Below, one piece after another: positions 18,553-27,313 of a stretch of 64,000 nt of DNA (within the stretch, counting starts at the first letter, position 1; each line of letters starts with the position of its first letter). The notes under the pieces were generated by a model that saw only the letters and a list, made by a program, of their open reading frames with translations, had not been told where the DNA came from and did not search any database. The stretch comes from Paenibacillus borealis (GTDB taxonomy: Bacteria; Bacillota; Bacilli; Paenibacillales; Paenibacillaceae): contig NZ_CP009285.1 in assembly GCF_000758665.1 (NCBI RefSeq), positions 4,960,001 through 5,024,000 of the forward strand, in the 5' to 3' direction. The position numbers and the translations under genes are program-made.

Positions 18553-19947
18553 TCAAATATCCAAATTCTCATTCACATACAGCTCGCTGGGTTGAATTCG
18601 GTGCTGGCCGGTATGTAACAGCTCTGGCAAACGCCCTATGCGCTCAGCTAATCGGGAGAGTTGTTGCTCATGAAAATTAGATAATCCCGTAAGAATCCGG
18701 TCCCTGAAAGGCTCAAGCCATCTCGCTTCCAAGCTGTCCGGTCCGAAATAAACCCCGAGCAGCGAGCCGGCTGTTGCTCCGAAGCTGTCCGTATCGTTGC
18801 CTTGCATGACCTGCTTGCATATTCCGTCTCCGGCATTGTCAGCAAATCGAAATGTATTTATTAATGTGCCGATTTCCTGATACACCTGACAGTGGCAATA
18901 ATTCGCATATTTATGATGGATGCCCTGATAAGCTTCCAGCCAGTTATCTGCATTCGCTACGATGTGCAGGCAATCCTCGGTAATCTCATAGAACCGGCTC
19001 CTTCTAGGTACGAATTGCAGTGCTGTACTTATTATTTCAAGCGGATCACGCAGCACGTGTGCGGCAGCAATTGCAGCGGCAATGAACATCGTGGCATAAA
19101 TCCCCGTCCGGCGATGTGTAAAACTGGCATCACGCCAAGCCAGCTCAGCCGCAAGAGCGGGTTGACCAGGGCAGGCATAGCCGTAAGCATCTGCACGAAT
19201 CGCCGCCCCGCATAGTTCTGTATCTTGCACCAGGAAGTCGGGCCAAGCCTCTATTTCAGAAGGATTGAATAATTCCCTGTCATGCTCCAAATAGCTAATC
19301 CCCGATCGAACCAGGATGGCCCTCTCCGGCCCCCATGTTGTACTTATCGGAAGATGATTTATCCATAAATCTCTTAGGTTCCTTTTCGTAAAACCCTCAC
19401 CGAATTGCTCTAACGCCATCATTCCCATTAAGGTGTAGTTGATATCATCATCAGGCGCCACATAACGAATCCGGCCCCGCGCCGTCTCGAACCAGGACCA
19501 ATGACGACGATTCAACGCATGGAGAACTTCTTCAGAAATATAATCATTCAGTGGCCAATCTCCTGCCGAGATTAACGCTTGACGTAATTCAGACAAGGTG
19601 GGATTGACCTCGATTGGCTTACCCAGCATTGAACCACATACTGAAGCGAGAAAACCTGCCTCTACACGCTTGGCACTGTCCTTCAGACTCAATACTCCGA
19701 TCTGGCCTAGAGGCCTATCCGGGTCGCATTCCTGCCATATCTCCTCCAAATCGTCCGGCTCATAGTAAGGCCAGTTGTCCCGCATTGGAATATCATCCAA
19801 GCTATGGGCGAATTCCAAATAAGCATCATAGCTTGCAGGAAGCTGTTCCAATCGGGCTAAATAACCGGAGGTTTGGTGCCCTTGTGCAAATTTATTACGC
19901 AAAATCCCCTCTAATTGATGTCTCAGAAACGCAAGTGATGGCAGCAT
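18553..19947 (-). CDS. ADP-ribosylglycohydrolase family protein
   Basis: 464 residues. The fold signature is present twice: AGFLASVCGSMLGKPIEV near residue 90, DDDINYTLMGMMALEQFG (metal-binding Asp residues, about 167) and GNDTDSFGATAGSLLGVYFG near residue 390. Family enzymes remove ADP-ribose from proteins, nucleic acids or related adducts. The N-terminal 80 residues are an extra helical part. The start overlaps the end of the upstream gene by 25 bp, so the two are coupled. Placed after two immunity-like genes, it could counter an ADP-ribosylating toxin, which is inference. Confidence 0.88.
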   Translation of the reverse strand: MLPSLAFLRHQLEGILRNKFAQGHQTSGYLARLEQLPASYDAYLEFAHSLDDIPMRDNWPYYEPDDLEEIWQECDPDRPLGQIGVLSLKDSAKRVEAGFLASVCGSMLGKPIEVNPTLSELRQALISAGDWPLNDYISEEVLHALNRRHWSWFETARGRIRYVAPDDDINYTLMGMMALEQFGEGFTKRNLRDLWINHLPISTTWGPERAILVRSGISYLEHDRELFNPSEIEAWPDFLVQDTELCGAAIRADAYGYACPGQPALAAELAWRDASFTHRRTGIYATMFIAAAIAAAHVLRDPLEIISTALQFVPRRSRFYEITEDCLHIVANADNWLEAYQGIHHKYANYCHCQVYQEIGTLINTFRFADNAGDGICKQVMQGNDTDSFGATAGSLLGVYFGPDSLEARWLEPFRDRILTGLSNFHEQQLSRLAERIGRLPELLHTGQHRIQPSELYVNENLDI

Positions 19948-20522
19948 GTGGTATCTCCTTTGCTCTGATTGTCACAAAATCTCAACAACTTAGAAAAATA
20001 AACAGATTTCAAAAGTTCGCTGTTTATCGCTTGAATCTCCTTAATAAATTCAACGATTTTAGCTCTTATCTCATTCACAAAATCACTTTTGTGTATTCTA
20101 ATATTTGCAAATGACCCATATGGTGCATTTTCCAATAGTGACTTATTCGTTTGAATTAAATATTTATAGGGTATTTCATCATTTTTCTCGCTTAAGATTA
20201 GAACCTCATCATCAACTTGTATTTCTAACCAGGTCCAGCAATTTTCAACATACTTCAGGGCTATGTATTTATACGAATTTAAAGAGTTGCAGGCATCAAT
20301 AAGCAGATAGAAATGGGTTAGAATGAGTTCAGAATAAATCATTTTTGCTGACAAAGGCATATCTGGAGAAGGGTATGCAATAAATTCATGTCCATCTACA
20401 ATCACGGTAAATGGGCCATAGATCTGATGCCACTCTTTATCAAATTCGACTATATCAATCGTTCTCAGTTCCTCTATCTGATCTTCAAACAACTCATACT
20501 TAATTTCAAATACAGGATACAT
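19923..20522 (-). CDS. hypothetical protein, immunity-like in composition
   Basis: 199 residues, AT-rich, acidic, mixed alpha/beta (VEFDKEWHQIYGPFTVIVDG, then CWTWLEIQVDDEVLIL, then a helical end). No catalytic motif or membrane helix is visible. Its 3' end overlaps the ADP-ribosylglycohydrolase start by 25 bp, so the two are translated together. Size, acidity and Trp/Asp/Glu content recall immunity proteins of polymorphic toxin systems, but I cannot name a family. The ribosome site upstream is GAGGGGG. Confidence 0.65.
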   Translation of the reverse strand: MYPVFEIKYELFEDQIEELRTIDIVEFDKEWHQIYGPFTVIVDGHEFIAYPSPDMPLSAKMIYSELILTHFYLLIDACNSLNSYKYIALKYVENCWTWLEIQVDDEVLILSEKNDEIPYKYLIQTNKSLLENAPYGSFANIRIHKSDFVNEIRAKIVEFIKEIQAINSELLKSVYFSKLLRFCDNQSKGDTTCCHHLRF

Positions 20523-20562
20523 TATAAGTGGCGTCCCCCTCTCATTACATTAAAACTAAATA

Positions 20563-20976
20563 TCATAACAACAGCTCATTGTTATATTTCAATTTGATTG
20601 GATCAGGCAGCTGATTATAAATATGTATTGGCAATCCACAATCTCTCTTTAACACTTTTTCATGACCCTCCAGGTACTCGCTAAGGAAATCCCAGTAAGC
20701 AATAAATAGACCATCTTCGTGTATAAACTCCATCCACCCATCAGCAACTAATTCATCATTAGCATTAAAAACCATGATATTAGAGAAGTTTTCTACTGCC
20801 CCATCTAAGTATTGGGTTCGATGTCCTTCTATACAACAATCAGACCAATCAAATCTATAATCATCCTGAATGAGTCCATACCACTTCAAATCCTCTATTA
20901 ACTGCCTCTCTACTTCTGATTTTAATTGAATACCCATACAGTCAGCAAAGCTAAAATTGGAATGATCTGGTGCCAT
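20563..20976 (-). CDS. hypothetical protein, immunity-like
   Basis: The ATG at 20976 follows GGGAGGA; the frame is open five codons further but those codons include the ribosome site. 137 residues, acidic, with FRFDWSDCC-like aromatic/Asp content (RFDWSDCCIEGHRTQYLDG) and VADGWMEFIHEDGLFIAYWD. It could be an immunity or SMI1-like small protein, but I cannot assign a family. It lies 40 bases upstream of the 199-residue gene on the same strand, forming a three-gene unit with the ADP-ribosylglycohydrolase. Confidence 0.62.
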   Translation of the reverse strand: MAPDHSNFSFADCMGIQLKSEVERQLIEDLKWYGLIQDDYRFDWSDCCIEGHRTQYLDGAVENFSNIMVFNANDELVADGWMEFIHEDGLFIAYWDFLSEYLEGHEKVLKRDCGLPIHIYNQLPDPIKLKYNNELLL

Positions 20977-21108
20977 CTGAGTTCCTCCCAACTATAGAAT
21001 CTGATCTGTATGTCTCTCTTCACACTCATTCTCCTCCAGCCCACTGTTCAGCTTCAATCCAAATCGAATACTTCATTCCAAGCATCCGCTTCTCTCCACT
21101 TCCTCACC

Positions 21109-21814
21109 TCACAGAATAAACACAACCGCAATCACTACATACGAATACCGCACATTTTTTCTCAACATTATGTATATAGTTCCGTATAAAAGAGACATGA
21201 AGAACGCATAAACACCCGTCGAGCCGCCTTGGAGGAGAATATGGATTAGGCCCCATGTGAGTGCAAGGAACATCCCCCCCGTAAGGCAGACCGCCCCGTT
21301 TGAAAAGCGTTTCACCGAATTTCTGTCCAAACGCAATCGTCAGCAGGATCAGTGCAGCTTCAAACAAGTAATAGATATCCTGAAAAACGAATCTCACAAC
21401 ATCCTTGTACTCCTGAACCGGCTTAAAGCCTTCCCATACGACAGTTGTCGTTGCAATGGCGATCACCGAAACCACCACCGCGAGCCCCCCCTGGCGTCCG
21501 GTGTAGCGTTCAACCTCATGATGTCAAAATCGTATTTGCGCTTGGAGAGACTAATGAGAAACACGGCCATACTACCCCACAACAAGCAGGTAATTCCCCA
21601 GTGGATACATTGATGATGGAGCGTATAATCAGAACTTTTTACCCCCAAGACGGATGGCAATACCATCAACAATACCACTTCAAGACCACTTCAAGACCAA
21701 ACCCTGCAAACGCATACAATACTAAAGACAGATAATCACTGCTCCTACCTTCTTCTCTGCCATCCCGGTATCCCCATCATCCGCATTCTCCAGTTCTCTT
21801 AAATTCTCCTTCAT
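21109..21814 (-). pseudogene. multi-pass membrane protein gene with at least four frame lesions
   Basis: Starting at ATG 21814 (MKENLRELENADDGD), the coding sequence can be followed through four frames. SDYLSLVLYAFAGFGLEVV is followed by a shift at an 11-bp tandem duplication (21674-21695). LLMVLPSVLG to FDIMRLNATPDARGG is followed by a shift at a G7 tract (21485-21491). GLAVVVSVIAIATTTVVWEG to GETLFKRGGLPYGG is followed by a shift at a second G7 tract (21274-21280). GGMFLALTWGLIHILLQGG then runs to the stop at 21109. An earlier shift near 21745 is also needed. The repaired protein would have six or so helices; the last part has a weak CPBP-protease look. Family not certain. Confidence 0.75.
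21674..21695. repeat. 11-bp tandem duplication inside a pseudogene
   Basis: ACCACTTCAAG occurs twice in direct succession. Removing one copy restores the frame across this point (GFGLEVVLLMVLPS), so the duplication is the lesion. Confidence 0.85.
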
Positions 21815-21855
21815 GTGCAAAAAGCTCACCCCGCCACGTTTACCAATTCACACCG

Positions 21856-22782
21856 CTAATCCCCCTCATACGTATTCATAATCCCCTGCACATATGCCTT
21901 GAACCCGCGTCGGATCTCAGGCGGCCCCAGCACTTCACATTTGTCTCCAAAAGCAAGCAGCCGGTCGTAGCCATATTCATTCGCAATAATGGGATACTTG
22001 GCCAAGCAATGGTGTTCATCCACCTGCAGGATATGGTCGACTCCGAACCGTTCGATTACCCGATCCATAACGGAGCGTTCCAGCCGGATCGTAACTTCCA
22101 CCCAGTCTTGGTTAAGCCAATCACTCCCATCCATGGGGAGAGGTGTGAACGCTCTTGGGGTGAACTGTTCCTTCGTCACTTGGAGACCGCTCATTCTGGC
22201 CAGTTTGAAGATCCGGTAGTCCTGTCTGTCCAGACAATAGCCTTGCAAGTACCAGCTGCTCTCCTTAAAAACCACCTGATACGGCTCCACTTGCCGTTCA
22301 CTGATCTGCCCCCGCGCATCCGTATACGCAAAAGTGAGCACAGAGCGCTCATTCATCGCCGTCTCGATCATCCCGAACAGGCTGCGCAACGATTCGTTTC
22401 CTTGATTCAAGGACAGATCCATGACGAACGGCGCACTTGGCCTTCCCTCTGCATTCTCCGGGTAGAGAGCGTTCAACTTCTCTGCTGCATACACCATTTC
22501 CCGTCTCCCGAATAGCTGCTTGTAGCTGTGCAACCCATTCATCAGGTTCTGGATTTCTTGAGGAGTGAACACCGTTTTGCCCACTTTGTAGGACTTCATC
22601 AGGCCGACACCGCCCGACGCGCCATACTTGGTATATATGGGCAGGCCGGCCCGATTCAGTGTATCAATATCCCGGTAAATCGTTCTTCGGCTGACTTCGA
22701 GCCGCTCCGCTAACTCCCGCGCACTTATCTGTTCATGCCCCAGCAGGATCATAACAAGCGCAATCAAGCGATCCATTTTCAT
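21856..22782 (-). CDS. YafY-type HTH regulator with WYL domain
   Basis: An N-terminal DeoR-like winged helix (ISARELAERLEVSRRTIYRDIDTL) and the WYL sensor domain (LTFAYTDARGQ, then SSWYLQGYCLDRQDYRIFKLARM) define the family, which senses ligands or nucleic acids and usually represses a neighbour. 308 residues from the ATG at 22782 after GAGGTGG; the frame extends to a GTG at 22791 within that site. It is divergent from an effector-binding-domain gene, the likely target. Confidence 0.92.
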   Translation of the reverse strand: MKMDRLIALVMILLGHEQISARELAERLEVSRRTIYRDIDTLNRAGLPIYTKYGASGGVGLMKSYKVGKTVFTPQEIQNLMNGLHSYKQLFGRREMVYAAEKLNALYPENAEGRPSAPFVMDLSLNQGNESLRSLFGMIETAMNERSVLTFAYTDARGQISERQVEPYQVVFKESSWYLQGYCLDRQDYRIFKLARMSGLQVTKEQFTPRAFTPLPMDGSDWLNQDWVEVTIRLERSVMDRVIERFGVDHILQVDEHHCLAKYPIIANEYGYDRLLAFGDKCEVLGPPEIRRGFKAYVQGIMNTYEGD

Positions 22783-22882
22783 GATGACCACCTCAGATCA
22801 AGTATGCCATACAGCTGTCACAGTTGGTAGATTATGCTTACCTTGAAATACACCAAAACAACTATCCAGGAGGTACATTGTC

Positions 22883-23374
22883 ATGATTTCGACCAGAATT
22901 GAAACGAAAGAAGCATTCCGCATGATTGGGTTCAAGGCCACTCTAAGTGAAGGTGGCGCAGTTCACGCTCCAGACTATTCTCCACTCAAAACGGCTTTTT
23001 TCAAAAGCACGCTGGAGAACGGCTCCATGGCCTCCCTGCGCCCTCTGTCTGAGAGCCCTTACGGATTTGCCGCCATTGCTCAGGAGGATGGAAAGGTTCT
23101 GTATGTTGCAGGCGTTCAATCGGCCAAGCCTCTGCCGGATTCTGCTGGTGAAGTGCTTTTCCCGGGGGGACAGTATCTGGTGTTATCAGGTCAAGGGGGA
23201 TTGTCGCGCCTCGCGTTTGACCGGCTGGAGGATGAGGCTTTTGGTGGCATCCTGAATGAAGATTATGAGTATGTATATACCGGACACCCCGTCGCGGAGG
23301 TATTGACCAATGGCAACCCTATGGATGCCGAAGTCGAAGTGTGGGTGCCGGTGGGGAAGCGGGATGCGGATTGA
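22883..23374 (+). CDS. GyrI-like effector-binding domain protein
   Basis: 163 residues forming one effector-binding (GyrI/AraC_E_bind-like) domain, starting with a family-type IETKEAFRMIGFKATLSEGG and ending DAEVEVWVPVG. Stand-alone proteins of this fold bind small hydrophobic molecules, and some act as hydrolases of electrophiles. A GGAGGTAC site precedes the ATG. It is transcribed away from the WYL regulator, with 100 bp between the start codons, and is probably its regulated partner. Confidence 0.82.
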   Translation: MISTRIETKEAFRMIGFKATLSEGGAVHAPDYSPLKTAFFKSTLENGSMASLRPLSESPYGFAAIAQEDGKVLYVAGVQSAKPLPDSAGEVLFPGGQYLVLSGQGGLSRLAFDRLEDEAFGGILNEDYEYVYTGHPVAEVLTNGNPMDAEVEVWVPVGKRDAD

Positions 23375-23451
23375 GGAATATGTTTGAGGAAATAGCGCTA
23401 GGCTATATGTAGAAGCAGCTTCGTCATCGTTTAGCGTGTGGCTGATCTAGC

Positions 23452-23485
23452 GCGGAAGCCGCCTGCTCATATGAGGCGGCTTCCG
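23452..23485. terminator. strong hairpin between convergent genes
   Basis: The perfect arms GCGGAAGCCGCCT / AGGCGGCTTCCGC flank the last codons of the minus-strand DUF1648 gene. Neither side has a clear T run, so termination is inferred from the stem only. Confidence 0.5.
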
Positions 23486-24333
23486 CCCTGACCATTCCAG
23501 AACGATAAGGCGAAGGCGTATAGGATGATAAACGCTATTATGATTAGGATAAGGGGGATAGCGAAATTCATGTTAAGCAGAGATATCATATTGAGCTGCC
23601 CGACGGCTAACAGGATCACTATTAGGAAGCTGGCTGTAATCATAAAACACGACCAAGCCCGGCGGTAAGTTACGTCTTCTCTAACCTGCTGTTTCTCTCT
23701 GCGAATACTCCAATTCTCAAATAGGAACAACAGTATTACAAGCCCTTGAATTAGCGTAGTCATAAACACAGAGGTATACGATTTAGCTGCATAGCGGTCT
23801 ATGCTCAAACTGCTGTTATAATGAATTGGAAGCTGATCAGGAATCAGATCGTAGTTGCGGAGCACAAATACAATATTAACAACCATAATGACAACATGAA
23901 TGAAGAACCAATAATTAGATAAGCCCCTGTTTCTGTTTGGCAATTCAGTGTCCACGGTCATGATCGATGGTTCAGGAGCAATAGTCAGCGTGGGCAGTAC
24001 ACTTTTCATTTTTAAATGATAGCTAATATTAATGACAAGGGAGATTACGAGCATGGCGAGTGCATAGGTAATAATAATCCAACTGACTTGCTTGGAATGT
24101 TCATCACTGTAAATTAGCCATAGGATGCCAACAATGAATAGGATGGTATGTAGAATAGCACTAATCCTGGCATATGACCTCCGCATCTGGCGCAGCGGCT
24201 CACTGAGGAATTGTACAGCGCTGACGGTGACTCCGAAACTAATCGTCTCTTTTGTTAAATACGGCATACTAACGATGAGTACAATGGAAGGTACAAATAC
24301 TAGGATAAATATTATAACAGGCAGTATCGTCAT
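23467..24333 (-). CDS. DUF1648-type membrane protein
   Basis: 288 residues with about eight hydrophobic helices. The DUF1648 segment DLIPDQLPIHYNSSLSIDRYA lies in the middle; this domain is found in SdpI-like immunity and other envelope proteins. ATG at 24333 after GAGGTGA; a GTG three codons earlier sits inside the site. It is last in the minus-strand unit 26345-23467, 26 bases after the preceding gene. Function unknown; a membrane sensor or immunity-type role is a guess. Confidence 0.8.
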   Translation of the reverse strand: MTILPVIIFILVFVPSIVLIVSMPYLTKETISFGVTVSAVQFLSEPLRQMRRSYARISAILHTILFIVGILWLIYSDEHSKQVSWIIITYALAMLVISLVINISYHLKMKSVLPTLTIAPEPSIMTVDTELPNRNRGLSNYWFFIHVVIMVVNIVFVLRNYDLIPDQLPIHYNSSLSIDRYAAKSYTSVFMTTLIQGLVILLFLFENWSIRREKQQVREDVTYRRAWSCFMITASFLIVILLAVGQLNMISLLNMNFAIPLILIIIAFIILYAFALSFWNGQGGSRLI

Positions 24334-24359
24334 ATCATTCACCTCATTCTACATGGATA

Positions 24360-25049
24360 TTATTTCACATAATCCTCGAAAGCGATCTTATACTCTGCAT
24401 ATTTTTCAGGATTACTTTTTTCAAATATTTTCAAAGAAGCAGGTTCCCGAAAATCTATATCATTGACTGAAAAATTGACACTCTTCATATCTCCATTCGC
24501 ATTATTTTCAGTCTTGTATGGTTGTATTATTCTACCTTCCTGTATCATTTCAATGGCTAACATCTTAGCCCATCCACGCATCACATAAGCAGAGAATGAA
24601 ATATGATCATAGCTGATAAATTTCCACACTTCTTCTATAGATGACGTCCTATCATATTTTGTGTATTGATTACTTGAATGTATTGCCACAAATCTGTAAG
24701 GTGTATTAATAAATACGTCCCTGTATTCAAATGTACTATCGTTGCTGGTCGATGATAATAAGGGTAATTTGAAGTCTTCACCAAAATATGCACCATCTTT
24801 TTTCCCTTCATTGATCGCTTTCATGATTTGATCATCCGTTAAACTATAGATATATCCGTAACCAGATTTTACTTTTGCTTCTATGTCAACTTTATTTTCT
24901 GTTAATTTCAATGAATCTGCTGCCAGACTTGTATTAGGTAATTGAGTACTTCCTTTTTCAACTAAATCATATTTAGATAATCCATAAAATATCACAGCAT
25001 TTATTGCTAATGAAATTGTCAATAATACAAATAGAATCTTAACCTTCAT
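24360..25049 (-). CDS. membrane-anchored extracellular protein, unknown family
   Basis: 229 residues from the ATG at 25049 after AAGGTGG. Residues 1-22 are one hydrophobic segment (ILFVLLTISLAINAVIFYG) that acts as anchor or uncleaved signal. The rest is hydrophilic and should lie outside the cell. A block YRDVFINTPYRFVAIHSSNQ sits in the centre. No lipobox and no enzyme motif. Second-last in the MerR operon, 30 bases after the merR-like stop. I do not recognise the family. Confidence 0.7.
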   Translation of the reverse strand: MKVKILFVLLTISLAINAVIFYGLSKYDLVEKGSTQLPNTSLAADSLKLTENKVDIEAKVKSGYGYIYSLTDDQIMKAINEGKKDGAYFGEDFKLPLLSSTSNDSTFEYRDVFINTPYRFVAIHSSNQYTKYDRTSSIEEVWKFISYDHISFSAYVMRGWAKMLAIEMIQEGRIIQPYKTENNANGDMKSVNFSVNDIDFREPASLKIFEKSNPEKYAEYKIAFEDYVK

Positions 25050-25078
25050 TATATAAGCCACCTTCAACTTTCTTATCA

Positions 25079-25339
25079 TTATAAAGCATCTATAGCTTCT
25101 TTAATTTGCGGGATAGATAGACCGCTGGCTTTCAGCTCTTTTATCCAAATAATGCGTGCGACGGTTTCCTCTCTTTTATACCTGCGTGTTAAATTCTCTT
25201 CAGCCTGTTCAAAGGGCAGCATACCTTCTTCGGTGTAATGTTTCAGCGTGCTATAACGGGAGCCTGTAATTCTTACCAATTCACCTATTGACACATGCTC
25301 TGAGGCCAGAATCGCCTCCATGGAACGTTGCCTAGACAT
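25079..25339 (-). CDS. minimal MerR-type HTH protein
   Basis: 86 residues, essentially one MerR winged-helix domain (ISIGELVRITGSRYSTLKHYTEEG-like: VSIGELVRITGSRYSTLKHY, then RRYKREETVARIIWIKELKASGLSIPQIKEAI). No ligand-binding domain follows. ATG at 25339 after AAAGGAG. It is 13 bases after the upstream 331-residue gene and probably controls this operon. Confidence 0.82.
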   Translation of the reverse strand: MSRQRSMEAILASEHVSIGELVRITGSRYSTLKHYTEEGMLPFEQAEENLTRRYKREETVARIIWIKELKASGLSIPQIKEAIDAL

Positions 25340-25352
25340 GGATACAACTCCT

Positions 25353-26345
25353 TTACAGTGGGCGCTTCGGAACAAGACGCACACCTTGAATCGGTACTCT
25401 CATCATCACATAATGCGGCATCGCATCGTATAACAAATTATCAATTTGGATGGTCGCAATTGAACCTCTCTCAATCACCTTAACCTCATGTCCATAGGAC
25501 TCTAGTCTTGTAAGGACGGAGTTTAGCCTTTTATTAGAATTATCGAACCAAGCCTCTGTCTCTACAAAGACAGCCTGTGACCGCTCAAGGAAAGGGAAGA
25601 AAAAATTAATACTGCTGCCCGCATATGTCTTCACAAACGACGACTTCATTTGCAGGAACTGTTTGATTCCTAACTCAATTCCATGATGGATTTGGATCCG
25701 AAACAATGACTTTGCCCATAAGTTACTACGGTATAGATCGTGCATTCTGGTATTGATCTTCTCCAGTTCAGTCCGTGAGAAGAAATCATGCATACATCCG
25801 CTTTCGCGAAGCAGCCACAGCATGCAAATGATCTCATCTGTTACCGTTCCCTCTTCCAGAATTTCTGCTCGCAGGTTCTCTGTAATGCTTGTATACACCC
25901 CATTGTTGCTGCGATAGGCTTTCATTTCAACGCCCGCTGAATCGTAATACATGTCGCTCCCTAACAGACTCGGGATTTCTTCCAACACATTCATTGCCTT
26001 TAGATAATCTGATATCGCGATTTCAAACTTCTTTAATTTTTTGTTAGACAGCATGGAAGCTTTTTTCAGCCACCATTCCAGATCACCTTGTACCTCAGCA
26101 TGATTATGGAGCAAGGGTAATAGAACAGTTTCTCTGTATAGCGTTGAACTGGACTTTTCAAGAACTTCTTGGCGGAAAGTTAGCCCGTTATCAGCTTGTG
26201 TAGAACATCCCTCTAAGTAGGCCTCCAAAATAACCGCCGCAGCCATAGAACGCAAAGACACTTTCTTCGCATTAGTCATGTAAAGACTATTCTGTGCATT
26301 TAATGCGATCAGCGCAAAGCTTTGTGCTAATTTTAAATCCATCAT
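25353..26345 (-). CDS. uncharacterised cytoplasmic protein, weakly GPP34-like
   Basis: About 330 residues; the start is ATG 26345 or its twin 26342 after GGGGTGG. The N-terminus (LAQSFALIALNAQNSLYM, then SMAAAVILEAYLEG) recalls the GPP34/GOLPH3-type helical repeat start, which in bacteria is mostly of unknown role. The similarity is faint and I do not rely on it. No membrane segment. It heads a four-gene minus-strand operon: this gene, a MerR protein, a membrane-anchored protein and a DUF1648 membrane protein. Confidence 0.7.
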   Translation of the reverse strand: MMDLKLAQSFALIALNAQNSLYMTNAKKVSLRSMAAAVILEAYLEGCSTQADNGLTFRQEVLEKSSSTLYRETVLLPLLHNHAEVQGDLEWWLKKASMLSNKKLKKFEIAISDYLKAMNVLEEIPSLLGSDMYYDSAGVEMKAYRSNNGVYTSITENLRAEILEEGTVTDEIICMLWLLRESGCMHDFFSRTELEKINTRMHDLYRSNLWAKSLFRIQIHHGIELGIKQFLQMKSSFVKTYAGSSINFFFPFLERSQAVFVETEAWFDNSNKRLNSVLTRLESYGHEVKVIERGSIATIQIDNLLYDAMPHYVMMRVPIQGVRLVPKRPL

Positions 26346-26422
26346 AGCCATCCACCCCTACCCATGATTTAGATATGCCGGTCCGTGATTCGTGTGTATG
26401 AAGAACTTTTTTGAATTCGTAT

Positions 26423-26457
26423 TACTTACTACTTACTACTTATCACTTACTACTTAC
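26423..26457. repeat. ACTTACT microsatellite
   Basis: Imperfect tandem copies of ACTTACT/ACTTATC sit in the gene-free stretch 26346-26729, upstream of the four-gene operon. Apart from this and two hairpins I see nothing else in that stretch. Confidence 0.7.
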
Positions 26458-26532
26458 AGTACGCCATTTGCAAAATATTGTCAAGGGTGACTGCATGACT
26501 CGTTCAATCGAAAAAGAAATCTTTACAAAATA

Positions 26533-26575
26533 AAAACAAGCCATACGTAGGTGGTTATACGCACTGGCTTGTTTT
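26533..26575 (+). terminator. terminator-like hairpin
   Basis: Arms AAAACAAGCCA and TGGCTTGTTTT, with T/A runs on both sides, could work on either strand. No gene ends right beside it. Confidence 0.55.
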
Positions 26576-26660
26576 ATCTCAGGCTAGTTTAATCAGCTTA
26601 ATTACGCTTGCGGATTTTCATAAAGTAAACTATCCCGGCAAAAAAGAATAATTTCAGCAC

Positions 26661-26693
26661 AACAAGCTCGTGTGATAATCACATGAGCTTGTT
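26661..26693 (-). terminator. hairpin downstream of the Nudix gene
   Basis: Arms AACAAGCTCGTGTGA / TCACATGAGCTTGTT with one mismatch lie 37 bases after the Nudix stop; the T run is weak. Confidence 0.5.
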
Positions 26694-26729
26694 CCCATTC
26701 CGGTTAAGCATATGGCGTAAATATAATCT

Positions 26730-27227
26730 CTACTTCATTTCTTCTACTCCCATATATCTCAGGTAATACTTGATCCCCGCCCGATCAACATCAGAGAAAT
26801 CCAGTGGATTCGCTGTATATAATTTATTTAATTCCTTAATATTAATCCATTGGATATCTGCTGTTTCGTCACCTGCTTCCAGGAGTTCCCCCATTGCCTT
26901 ACATCTAAAATAATATCCGACGGAATCGACCGGACCTTTAACCGTTTGATAGGCTGCGAATGGTTGAAGGCATTCCACCTCAAAATCCGGATTAATGCCT
27001 ACGGTATCAATTCTTTTTTCATTTCCTTCTATTTCGTATACATCTAATCCAGTTTCTTCTTTAACCTCTCTGATCAGAGCCTGGATCAACGACTCAAAGG
27101 GTTCTATTCTTCCCCCGGGAAGCTCGAACTTAGAGGAGGAATCTGATTTTATTCTTCTTTGGATAACAATCTCAGGTTCTCCATCATTGAATCGTTCAAT
27201 GATTGCTCTTGAATTAACGTAGAACAT
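26730..27227 (-). CDS. Nudix hydrolase
   Basis: 165 residues. The Nudix box is complete: it begins GGRIEPFES and ends IREVKEETGL (about residues 38-60), with all Glu ligands present. The enzyme hydrolyses a nucleoside-diphosphate-linked compound; the substrate cannot be read. AAGGGTGG ribosome site before ATG. Single gene in the accessory zone. Confidence 0.92.
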   Translation of the reverse strand: MFYVNSRAIIERFNDGEPEIVIQRRIKSDSSSKFELPGGRIEPFESLIQALIREVKEETGLDVYEIEGNEKRIDTVGINPDFEVECLQPFAAYQTVKGPVDSVGYYFRCKAMGELLEAGDETADIQWINIKELNKLYTANPLDFSDVDRAGIKYYLRYMGVEEMK

Positions 27228-27313
27228 CTAACCCACCCTTTCTTAGACATAGGTTTGACTCACGAACTTCTCACCCACGGTAAGACGAAATCGTTACGGT
27301 TCCCCATAAATCA

